DNA of 64,000 nt from assembly GCA_003116995.1 (NCBI GenBank), contig BDSL01000096.1, positions 1 through 64,000 of the forward strand. The letters run 5' to 3'. The position numbers were made by a program, and so were the translations under genes. Source of the stretch: Yamagishiella unicocca (lineage: Eukaryota > Chlorophyta > Chlorophyceae > Chlamydomonadales > Volvocaceae). The notes under the pieces were generated by a model. The model was not told the origin of the DNA. It worked only from the letters and a program-made list of their open reading frames with translations, and made no database searches. Each line of letters starts with the position of its first letter. The stretch's first letter is position 1. Positions 10,926-22,900 of the stretch are shown piece by piece.

Positions 10926-13900
10926 GTGTCCAGGGAGGGTAGCTACCTGACCCGCCACCCGCTGCTGGCGGCTCACGACAGGCTGATGCGGCTGGACGTG
11001 GATGCCGGGTGGGGGGCGGAGGGGCGGGCGGGGGCGGAGGAGGAGCGGCGGGAGGCGCTGGCCGGGCTGCTGGAGAGGGGATTCGTGTTCGCCGGGCGGC
11101 TGTACAGGTACGCGAGCTGGCGTACAGCGGCACGGACAGCGTAGGGCGATGGATGTGTATGTGGGAGCAGGGCTGTGTGTTTTTCTCCAGGCAGTGGCCC
11201 CCGCGAAGGGGCGGTTCCCACACGGCCCCCTTCCGCCGGCGGGTGGTGCCTTCCCGCACCGATCAGCCATGGTCGCCCGCTATTCCAAACGTGTGTACCA
11301 ATCGTTTTCTAATCGGTTTTCTTTTGCTTTTCAGTGCCGACCCACGGGTCCCCTCTCATATCCCTCTACTGCCGCCTAGCCTCTCGGTAACAAACGCACG
11401 GCTCAGCTCCACACATCACACGGCGTCAGCAACCGGCTCCCGATGGCTGCCACCCTCCCTCGACCTTTCCCTCCCGCCCCCCTCCCCCCTCCCCCTACGG
11501 CTTTCCTCTCGTACCCTCCCCCACTACATTTCTCCAGTCGAGTTACCGGTTCTTTTATTGCAACCCCCAGGTACCTGGTCGCCAAGGACAACACTGTCTG
11601 GTGTCTGGCGGTGCGCAGCGCACGACCGGCTGACGTGGCGGCGTGGCCGCCCCTCGTCAACCCGATCATGGTACGACACCACGACATGCTGTACGACGCT
11701 GCGCTGTGCAGCTTGCATGAAACGTCATGCAGGGTTGCGATGTAGTCGTGTAACACCACACGATACACCAGCATGCGGCAGTTGAGGAGAGGGGGAACGT
11801 TGGTCCCCTTCCCTGGATCCTACCCGTTGCCGCTGCCACGTCGACCGCACCCCCATCCCACCCCCCACCGTGGCGGACTCTCTTATCAAACCCCCACCGT
11901 GGCGGCTTCCCCTGCCGGCCCCCTGCCGCCCCCTTTCCGCCTCACCAGGACGCCTGGCCGCTTCTGGGTGCCGCTGTGGATCTGCCCAGCGTGCAGGCCA
12001 TGTTCATGCGCGCGGAGCTGTGGGCTAGCAAGGCAGTGCCGCTGCCGCTGCCGGGGTGGAGCGTCAGGTGAGGAGGGGGGAGGGGGGGCCGTGGACTAGG
12101 AAGCCGGTTAGGATAACGTTTGGAGGTGGGGTTGCAAGGAAAACCCGTGTACGATGGAAATTTGGGGGTGGGGAGGTGGGGGGTGGCATAGGAACCGTTG
12201 ACGCGAAAAGGACAGAATAGTTGGCGCATGGTCGCCGGGCACCTAGTTTGGGGTGGGGGCGGGGGGGTCGTCTACCACAGGGCCGCGATGTGTGTCGTGT
12301 TGTGTGGCGGTTGCCGGCGAGGAAGAGGGGGACAGGAAGAGGGGGGGCGGGAAGAAGGGGGACAGGAAGAGGGGGGGACAGGAAGAGGGGGGGACAGGAA
12401 GAGGGGGGACAGGAAGAGGGGTGACAGGAAGAGGGGGGGCAGGAAGAGGGGGGGCACGAAGAGGGGGCCGGGAAGAAGGGGGTTCAGGCGGGGGAGGCGG
12501 GGGAGGACTCAGATAGAGGGAGGACGTGGAGGCGAGCAAAGGGCGGAGAGGATGCGGAGGGACCGGCTCCCACAGACCAGGGTGCCGCAGTAGCCAGTGC
12601 CCCCCCTCCGTCAGCCTCGTCATATCCACCTGGTGAAGGAGAGGGCGCAGCCACCGGCACGCAGTGGGAGGCCCGGTACGCTTGACGCCGCCAGCGCGCC
12701 ACCTACCCCGCAGAGCTGGCGCCGCCGCCACAGCCGCCGCCGCCGCACGCCGCAGCAGCCGCACGCCGCCGCCACAGCGGCGCGAGGCGCGGTGCCGTAC
12801 GTAGCAGCGCGTCAGGCGGTGTCGTCATCACACCTGCGGGGTCAGCAGCCGTGTGATGACGACACCACCACCGCCCTACGTCCCCCGACTGCCCGCCAGG
12901 TACGAACCCGACCGCGAAGCCGTCGACCCCAGCTCCGGAACCACCATCAAGCTCACCGACGGCGCGGGGCGCGCCTCCCTGGACCTCTGGGCCCTCATAC
13001 CCACCGCCTGGGCGGACCACGGCGCCCTCGCCGCCGCCGCCGCCGTCACCGCTGACTCACTGAGGCGACGCGGCCGCTGGGGCGCCGCCGTCGCCGCCGC
13101 CGCCACCGGCGCCGCCGCCGCCGCCAGCTACTGCATGCCTGTCCAGATGCGGCTCCACCACGCGCTCCGAGACCAGCGGCCCCGGGTGGCGGCCAAGGGC
13201 ATGCTGTCGCCCGACGCGCGGCTGCCGCCGCGCACCATCGTATTGCCTTACAGCTGCGTTAAGGCGCCGGCTCGGCCGGATCTGGAGGTGTGGGTCGCCA
13301 TCGCTGAGGCCACCCGGGGGCTGGAAGACGAGGAAGACGAGGAGGAGGAGGAGGAGGACGTGGGAGTGCAGTACAGCGGCCGTGGTTTGTTCTCGAGTGG
13401 CGGCGGCGGTGGCGGTGGTCGTGGGGTCGGGCAGGGGGATGCCACGGGGCTGGTGCCGGCGGCGGCCGGCGGGAGTCAGCAGCAGCAGCTGCAGCGGCGC
13501 CGGGCAGGCAAGGAGGTTCAGGCGGGGGCTCCCTGCCTGAGGGCCTACCCCGCGGAGGTGCAGCTGGAGCTGCTGAACTGCGGTCGGCCGGTGTCGAAGG
13601 GCCGGCTGAACCAGCACCTGCTGCCGCTGCTGTCGTACCACGGGCTGCCACGGGAGTTCCTGCACACGTGAGTGGCCGGCAGGGGGTGTTGGGTGGATGC
13701 AGGGAGCCAGCACCTGGATGCAGGAAGCGCCGTGGAGACGTGTCCGCCTCCTTACTTGCCTGGGGTCCGTTCCGTCGCGGAACCCGGCTATTTCGTTGGA
13801 AGCAGGCAATCGAGCTGCCCGGCTCAGCCCGCATGCCACCACTGCACAAGTCCACACGCCGGGAGTCCTGCATCGCACATCGGGCACCCACCATCACACC

Positions 13901-16900
13901 CTGTGGTTAAGCACCCACCGGCAACGCACCAGCCTCCTCCGCTCCTCCCTGCCGCGCACCAGGCTGCTCGCCGCCGCCCTGGACGAGGTGCAGGACGTGA
14001 TGCTCAGCCCGCAGCAAGCCCTGCGCACCCTGCGTGGCTTCGAGGAGCGCTTCTCGTCGCTGCGGGAGCGGCTGGAGGCGGGCTGGGGCTACTCGCAGCT
14101 GGCGGCGTGGGACCGGCCGGACGCTCACCTGGTGCAGGAGCTGAGGAGGTGGGTCGCGAGGAAAGCCCGTGTGTGAGGAAGCTGAGCAGGAAACTGCTTG
14201 TTACATTGGTTTGGAGCTGAGGAGGTGGCTGGGTGGGTGGCGATAGGTGTCCACTTAGGGATCCCGGCTTCCCGCATTGTCCGCCAATCCCCCCCTCTCT
14301 CCACTCCCCGCCCCTCTGTCGCAGCCTGCAAAGCGCCCTACTCAACGGCCTGCGAGAGATGCAGATCCCGCTGCCGGTAGGTGGGCGGCTCGGTGGGTCT
14401 CATCTCCAGGCCACCGCGTCCCCCCCCCAACGCCCTTCCCCAAGCATCCCCTCTCCCCGCTGACTTCCTTTCGTACACGGGGTTTCCTTGCAACCTCCCT
14501 GCAGATTTGTCGCGGAGTATCCTTTATCCCCCTCCCCGCCTTTCCCATGGGACGCCCCCCCCCGCCCTCCACCCCCCGCCCACATCAACCTCCCGTCATG
14601 AAGACCCCCTGCCCTCGTCTGCCCCCGTTCGCCCGCCACCCACTCCCCTACCGCTCCAGGGAAGCTCCATGGCTCTGGGGGTACCCGACCACACGGCCTC
14701 GCTGCCCCGCCGCTGCGTGACCCTGCTGGACGACCAGGGGCGCTCGGTGGCTGCGGAGCCCACCCGCTGCCTGCTGTACCGCGACCCCGAGATAAGGCCC
14801 TCGGGGGTGCTGGCGGCTTGGCTGGTGCCGCCGCCGCAGGACGTCATGAGAGGTTTCGGAGCGGGGCTGCGCAGCGTCCTCGTCATGCCCGTCACGGTAG
14901 GGAGGGGAGGTTTCGAGGAAGGGAGGGGAGGGGGGGAGAGTAGGGTGGCATAAAAACCGGTTACACGACGTGGATAGGGTAGCTGGCGCATTCGTCTTCG
15001 GACACCTAGTTGTGGGCACGTGCTGGAGCACTTGGATTGACTACCGAGAAACCTGTGGAGGCGGCCAGGCATCGGTCGGTAAGAGGAAAGGGATAACCAA
15101 ATCGCGGTAACGTGCAACGCATAAGACGAGGGGGGAAGGCGAGGGCAAGGGCTCGTCAGGGTTATCATGTCTGGAAGGTTTCCTGAATGAAAGTGCGTGC
15201 CCTACGCGTATCGTACCCCGCAAACGCGAGTGCGTATCGCGCCCCGGGCTCCGAAACCAACATCCCACAACTCCTGGGCTCACCCTGCTCGCTGCTACGC
15301 TCGTTGCACCCTTGAGGCGGCCATTAGAATGCCATCGGCTTGGTGCTGTGCCATATGTTTGGTGCTGTGCCCTATGTTTGGTGCTGTGCCCTATGTTTGG
15401 TGCTGTGCCATATGTTTGGTGCTGTGCCCTATGTTTGGTGCTGTGCCCTATGTTTGGTGCTGTGCCCTATGTTTGGTGCTGTGCCCTATGTTTGGTGCTG
15501 TGCCCTATGTTTGGTGCTGTGCCATATGTTTGGTGCTGTACACTCTGATTGGTGAGGTACACTATGGTGTTGTATATCGTGTGTCAGTCTAAGCACGCGC
15601 TCCCAGGGCCGCTGACTGCACCTGCGGGGTGGTTGTCGACCCCCGTGCTGCCCGCGAGTGCCCCGCCCTGCCCCCTCCCCCTTTTGCTGCCCCCTGGCAC
15701 CCCGATGCTGCTCCAGGACGGCGAGTCGCTGGCCGCACTGATGGCGGGGGGGGACTACGACGGGGACATCTTCCACGTCATAACGCACGAGGTGGTGGTG
15801 GGGTCGTGCTGGGGCCACCTGGCGGAGCAGCAGCGGGTGCCGCACTCACAGCCGCAGCTACAGCCGCAGCTGCAGCCGCAATCACAGCCGCAGCTGCAGC
15901 CGCACTCGCCGCCGTCATCTTCGTCGCCGCCGTCACCGCCGCCGCAGACGCCGCCGCGGAGCCGTGTCCCCAGCTTCTCAGAGGCGCTGCACCGCGGGCA
16001 GCTGTGGGTGCTGCCGCCGCAGAAGAGCGACCCGGGTGGCTCGGTGGGTTGCCGCTGCTGCTGGGAGGGGAGGCGGGGGGGGTGATGAACTCGCGGCGCC
16101 AGGTAGGGGACAAGGGAGGTGGACGACGACAAGGTTAGGGCCATTGGCTGGGGGCTGCAGGGACGGGGTTCGTTCGAATGATAAGAGGGCGAGGGGACCC
16201 GTAAACCGACGAAGGGAGAGAACAAGGTGATACCACCGGTAGCTGGCGAACGTGGGGGAATGTGCTTTACACTCGCGGGGGATAGTCATCCCAGCGTTGT
16301 AGGAAAATACTGGCAGTTAACAATCCCCGACAGACAACGCACCTCTCTGCTTGCTTGGCTGCGACCTCGCAGGATCTCATCAAGCAGATGGTGCACTTCT
16401 TCATGCACGCGCAGGTGGGATTGGGGGGAAAGGGTCGGTGAAGGGTTGGTCGTAGGCTTCTATATCCTTGCGCATTAAGGTTTGAGGGCCAGTTGAGGAC
16501 ATGAAGGGTCGTTGCTTTGTCCACGATGAATGGTTGACTATGACAGGCGTAGGAAACATGAGGCGCAGTTCAGCAAAAGCATGATGAAGTCCGCGCCGCT
16601 GAAACCCGAGCCAAACGCCATCCGCAATCCAGTCATAGCCATTCAAAATTTCTCAATAATTAAAAACATTAGGTCCCGCCGAGACTTGAACTCGGGTTAC
16701 ATGATTCAGAGTCATGTGTCCTAACCACTAGACCACGGGACCTGGACGTATGCCCTGAGTGATGTTACTAATGGAAGATCGAGCAACTATATCAGAAATG
16801 GCCCGGGCTTATAGCGGAGGTGGCGCGGGCCCTGCAGCAAGCCAAGCCTGGCACGTCCCCAGGCTGGGACGGAATCCCTGTGGATCTCCTCCGGACCTAC

Positions 16901-19900
16901 AGTGGCTGCTTTGTGCCGGCACTGGCCCGCCTTTTCACTGCTATCGGCCATCTGCGCGCCGTCCCGACGGGTTTCCTGAAGGGTGTTATATCCGTCATTT
17001 ACAAGGGCCATGATGCGGACCGGGCGGCGGCCGGCGCCTACCGCCCCATCACCCTGCTCTGTACTGATTACCGCATTCTGGCGAAGGTCCTCGCCAACCG
17101 CCTCAGCCCTGGCCTTTCCGCCGCCATCCCCCTCGAGCAGTCCGCCTTCCTCCCCGGCCGCTCCATTGGCGCCAACACCCGCTTCCTTCGCTGCCTCCCC
17201 CCCCTCCTACACCAGCAGCAACGGAGTGCTCTCATCGCCTTCTTGGATTTCGCCAAAGCTTACGACACCATTGACCGCTCCTTCCTCTTTGCTGTCATGG
17301 AGCGCATGGGTGTTGGGGCCGGTTTCCTGGGATGGACGCAGCTCCTGTTGGGCCGTACAGTGGCCATGGCGTCCGTCAACGGCTACATCTCCCGCTCTGT
17401 CCCTATCCGGGCCGGCGTCCGGCAGGGCTGTCCCCTTGCCCCGCTCCTATACCTCTTCGTGGCCCACGCCCTCCTCTGCTGGCTGAAGCGGCACGGTGTT
17501 GGTGTGCCGCTGGCCCCGGCGGACCCGGCCAGCCTGGTTACCGGCGTGCAGTTTGCTGATGATGCCCAAGTCGCGCTCCCAGATGCAGCTGCAGTACCGC
17601 CATTTATCGCCCTCATGGCGGCGTTTGCCCGCGCCTCTGGCCAGCACCTGAATCCCTCCAAGGTCGAGCTGCTGTGGGCTGGTCGCCAGGTGACGCCGGC
17701 ACCCGCCGCCCCGGCTGCCGTCCTTGCCGCTGCGGTGGCGGCCGTCGCCGCCCCTGCCGCCGCGTGGACCGCTGCGGGCGGTGCCGCCGCTTCACCCGCC
17801 GCCCCGAGCGCCGCTGCTGCCGAGGCGCCGGTGGAGGCCGCCCCGGCAGGCGCTGGCGCCGCCGCCGTACCTCCTGACGCCCCGGCCGCCGCCGCTGCTG
17901 CCGCTGCGCCGGTGGCTGCCGCCCTGGCCGCCGCTGCTGCTGCCCCGCAGGCGGCTGCCGCCCCGGCCGCCGCGGCTGCCGTGGCGCCGGCGGCTGCCGT
18001 CCTGGTCGCAGTGGCCGCCGAGGCGCTGGCGACCGCTGGTTCGGCTGCCGCCGGTGGTGCTCCTGGGGCGGCCGCGGGTGCCGAGGCCACCACGGTGCTG
18101 ACGACCGCAGCCCCGGCCGCCGCTGGCGCCGCCGCAGCGTCTCCCACGCCTCCTGACGCCCCAGCCGTCGCGGCCGTCACTGCCGCCCCCACTGCCCCGG
18201 CCGCCCCAGCCGCTCCAGCCGCCCCAGCCGCCCCTGCTGGCGCCGCCAGCTCCCCCGTCGCCCGTCACCCGCCTCGCCTGGCGCGCCCACCAGGGCTGGC
18301 TCGCCGCGGTCGTCGGCGTCGTGGCCGCGGTGCTGCAGCTGTCGTGGTCGTGGGCGCCCTCGCCGCAGCCGCTGGCGCCCTGGCCGCCCCGGGTCCCTCC
18401 ACATCGCCGTCCCTTGCCGCCACCGCTCCCGGGGTGCCTCGCCCCTCCCCTTCTCCCCCGCCCCCTGCCCTCGCTGGCCTTCGGATCGTGCCCGCTGCGG
18501 TGGCGCTGGGCATCCCCTTCACCAATCCGCCTGCCGCCCCCGTCCTCGATTGGGCGTCACGGATGTCGGAGGCCCGCCGCCGTCTCCAAAAGATCTCCCG
18601 CATGGCCCTGTCGATGTTCGGCCGTGCCACTGCGGCTGCAGCTTATGCTCTCCATATGGCGACGTACCACATGGAGCACTCGGGGCTGCCGCCGGCGGAG
18701 GTCCTTGCTGGCATCATGGCCCTTGTCGCAAAGCTGGTGGATCGGGAGCTAGGCCCTGATGACGCCCAGCGCCGTTTCACTGGTGTTCCCCTCCGCCTGC
18801 TCTCCGGTCATCCCACCATCGGCGGCTTCGGTGTACTGCCCCTTCGGCTGCATGTCCTCAGCCGGCATGCCAAGTGGAGCCTGACGGTCGCCCGCTCCGC
18901 GCTGCAGCCCCCGGCTGCCCGCGCGCCGTGGATCCGGATTGCGGTCTCCTTCCTCTCTACCCTCCACCCTGCCTTCCGCCCGCTGGCCGTCACCACAGCT
19001 CGCCCGGATGGCCCGTGGCTCGGCGCCCCCTTAAGCTTGCCCCCGGACATCCACCGGCTTGCCACGAGCCTCGGTCACCTCCCCCCCCTGTCTGACGTCG
19101 CGGACCCCCCCTGGAGCCGGGCGTCTGGTGCTTCAACGCGCCGCTGTGGGGCAACCCGCTCCTGCCCAACGCGGGGGCGCCGGGCCGGCGGCCGGGGTTG
19201 GAGGCTATCCATGGCCCCCTCACCATGTGCCGCCGCCTGCTGACCGTCGGCGACGCCGTCCGGGTGCAGGACGCTATGACCGCGTTTGAGGTGGAGCGCG
19301 CCCATGCCCTGGCGACGACGCCGGGCATGGCCATCTTCAGCCGGCTGGCTGAGCGCTGGACGACGCTCGTACGGCACGAGCTGGCGCCCTCCGAGCTGGC
19401 CATGGGTGCGCTCCAAGATCGCATCGCGGCGCGGGCTGCGGTGGCCGCTCTCCTTTCTGACATCTCGCCCGCGTGGCTCGCTGCTGCTCGCCTGGCGCCC
19501 GATGGCCCCGCCCCGCCGTCGCCTGACGAGGTGGATGCTCTCCTCCTTGCTCGTCTGGGGTGGCGGCTGGGTGTGGACGCCGTGCTGCCCCTCACCTCCT
19601 TCACCGTCAAGCTGGGCACCCTGCTCCAGGCGGCGGAACTGGAGCGCCCCAGGCAGGCCTGTCATGCGGCGTATGTGCGGGAGGCGCTCGGGCTGTCCCC
19701 TGCTGTGGCTGCCACGCCCGAGGCGGCCCTTGTGGCGTTACGCGCGGTATGGCGGCGGTTGTGGAAGCGTCTTAAGTGGGAGCCGCGGTGGAAGGAGGTC
19801 CTCTGGCGGCTGGCGGTTGACGGGGTGCCCATGCCGGGCTCCTCTCACCTCCCGCTGGTCCCACCCGAACCGTGTGCTTGCGGCTGTTACCCCGCTGCAG

Positions 19901-22900
19901 CGGGTGTGGCCGAGTCGCCGCGCTTGCATCACTTTTGGTCTTGCCCCCTCGTCCGCCCGCTCTGGGATGAACTGGAAGTCTGCTGTGGGTGCGGGGTCAC
20001 GCGTGAGCATGTGTGGTTGTGTGTGTCGCCGGATCCGACCACTGTGCTGCAGTGTGTGTGGGATGTGGTGGCGTTGGCGGCGCTCAACGCGATGGAGTGG
20101 GCGCGCCGGTACATACACTCTCATCGGCTCTCCGGCACCACCCTCCCTGCTGCTATGCGTTCTGGCCTCCTTGCTAAGTTCTGGGCCTTGCTGCGGGACT
20201 TTGCGGGCTTGGGTTTGCCCCGCAAGGACTGGGGTGACGTGGGGGTGGACCACCCATTTTTGTTCGTAACCGGGGGTCGGCTCATGTGCGCCGTGCCGCC
20301 CTAGCTAGCTTGCCTTGGCTGCTGTTTGTTCTTTCGTTCTTTCTTTCCTGGTGCCACCTTTGCTGGTTCGAGATACGAGTGGTGCGGGTGATGGGCAGTG
20401 CTTTCCCGCCGGGATAAGGGCGGGTGCCGCCTGTCGTGCGGCCACTGTAACGCGGTCTCTCTCTCTCTCTCTCCTTTGCTGGTTCGAGATACGAGTGGTG
20501 CGGGTGATGGGCAGGTGAGCCAATGGGGGCTTTTGTGGTGGTTTTGACGCGTAAGGGTGGCCTGCATGGGGCCGTGTCCTGCCGTCGCTTGTGCTGACTT
20601 TGCATGATGCTGTTTGCCTGCTGTTGCCCGTACCCGACCTTGGTTCCGTGTCTCTTCCGCAGTGCTTTCCCGCCGGGATAAGGGCGGGTGCCGCCTGTCG
20701 TGCGGCCACTGTAACGCGGTCTCTCTCTCTCTCTATAGCGGTCTCTCTCTCTCTCTTTATAGCGTCTCGGGCCGGCCGAGAGGGCGAACGGGAGGCGCAC
20801 AGACGCCGCTTAGCGGGCCAAGTAACAAGTAACAAGGGAGGCGCAGAGGAGCCCCACACATCGGGCGAAGAACACCACCTAGCCCGGCTGAGATTCAAGT
20901 CGTTCCTCCCCTCTGCACTTTATGAACGTTCGAGGGACACCTCACCCACCCCCTGGATCCTCATTTAACCTTTTTGTGCCCTCACCTCGGTTCCCGGGGC
21001 TGTCCGAGCAGGCAGTCGGCTCGTCCGTGGGGATCTTCCACACCTATTGGCTGCGTTGCTTGGAGCTGCCGCAGCGGCTCGGAGGCGGTGTGGGCGGGCG
21101 GCTGTGTCTGTCGCTGGCAGCGGCTTTCGAGGCAGCGCTTGACGCCAAGAAGCACAGCTGCCGGCCCCAGGTGGCGCCGGACATTGAGGTGCGTGAGGTC
21201 GTTGCGAGAAAACCCGGAGGTCGGCACTTCAGGCGATTGGGAAGTCGCGGCAAGGCAGCGGAGCCGACGTAGCTGTGGAAAGCAAACCGCGCGAACGGAA
21301 ACCGTTGTGCCGTGTGCGCTCTTTCGTCCATTCGTTCGGGCAAGAGGCTATTCGGACCGAGTGAGTAATCAGGGATTCCTGCGCTACACGGTGCATCTCG
21401 TCCGGTCCCCGGCACATAGTTACATGACTACCAACAACCAGTTTGCTGGCACCCATCTAGCAAAGCTTCCAAACCCCGCCGCCATCCTAACCCTCGTAGC
21501 GCGCGTTTGCATTCACCATTTGCAGGCTGCGCCCTTCCTACCACAGGTCTTCCCGAATCCCCGCGCTCCTCCCCTGCGCCGCTGAAGCACACCTAACAAC
21601 CACCCGCCGCTGTGCCGCTGCGCTGCCCCGCCCGCCGCTGTCCCCCTGCGCGGGTGCCGGTGCAGGCCAGATGCCGGCAGCTGCCCGACCCGTCCTGGCA
21701 CCGGAAGTTCTGGAGGAACCCGGTGCGCGCGTGTGTGTCTGGGTCGGGTCTGAGTGGGCGCGAGGTTGGGGCCGGGGGGTTTGATAAGAGAATCCGCGAA
21801 TCCTGGGGCCGGGGGGGGGGGTCGCACAGCGAGAGGGTTGGGTCGGGGGGGGGGGTCGCACAGCGCCTCACGCTCATGCGCGGCAGCTGTGGGGTGGCTG
21901 CGCTGGGGGCGCCGGGGTAACGGCGGGTTGCGAGAGATACAGGCGGGTTAGGAGAGGCAGGCTCAGGGTACGGAGGAGGTTGGATCCGTGATTGGATGCG
22001 GGGTTGGGCAGAGGGGAGGGGCGAGCAACTGGCGGCCGACGAGGGGGGCAGCGGCCCCCCCCCTGCTGTAGCGCGGTTCGAGTCCTCACCCTTGACCTCC
22101 CTCCCGTCCGCAGCCCGGCCCAGCTCGCACCAGCAGAGCCGCGCGCCCCTTCCGGCACCAACCCAAATTCCCCCCTTCCCCAGCCCCCGGCCCCCAGCCT
22201 CGGGCCTCGGGGCGCATCGCACCGTGTCTCACTCCCCGGCTTCCGCGCCGACCCACGGGCCATCCTCACATACTCCCCAGCTACGCACCTCCCTCCACCC
22301 AATCCACCAGCCCCCGACCTCGGGCCTCGGCCCCGCGCATCTTCCCCGCCACCGCTATCGCTGCGGCACGCAGGTATCCGGGGCTGACGCGGCTGCCTCC
22401 GTCACCCTCGGAACCGGACTGCAGCCGCAGCAGCTGCATCCTCAGCACGAGGAGGCGTCCGTGATCGCGGACCTGTTCTCCAGGATCCAGGCCAAGCAGG
22501 CGGAGCTGCGGGGCCTGGGGGTCGGCCCCGACCTCAGCCCCGGCCCCGGCCCCGGCGCAGTGATATCCGCATCAGCTGCGGCAGTCACCGGGGGGGCCTC
22601 CTCCCTGGAGGTGGACGAGCGGCTGGTGCAGGCGGCTCGCCGAATGGTGCCTTCGGAGGGGCAGTGGATGGAGCTGATGGACCGCTGCTGGCGGGTGGTG
22701 CAGCGCGAGTGGAGCGGGCCGTGGAGGGACTACCTGGATCAGGTGGGTGGGGGCTCAGGTGGGTGGGGGCGCAGGTGGGTGTGGTGGAGGCCCAAGTGGA
22801 GGGAGGGCCGTGGAGGGACTACCTGGATCAGGTGGGGTGGGGGCGCAGGTGGGTGGGGGCGCAGGTGGGTGGGGGTGCAGGGGGCCTGCAGCTTGCTGCC

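Larger units (their letters stand above)
16750..20770 (+). mobile_element. 5'-truncated L1-clade LINE retrotransposon inside RDR intron 9
   Basis: The element sits in the sense orientation of RDR. Reverse-transcriptase sequence starts about 16778 and no AP-endonuclease or ORF1 precedes it, so the copy is 5'-truncated. The coding part ends at 20304. A 3' UTR follows to about 20770, containing CT-rich microsatellites and a duplicated block. The exact 5' junction and any target-site duplication could not be identified. Near-intact coding capacity points to a recent insertion. Confidence 0.9.

Noticed and set aside
15197..15592. 131-codon Cys/Trp/Met-rich ORF
   Set aside because: It is the 19-bp minisatellite in an RDR intron, open in all three frames.
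17383..18192. 269-codon minus-strand poly-Ala ORF
   Set aside because: Mirror image of the Ala/Pro-rich insert in the LINE reverse transcriptase; low complexity and no start context.
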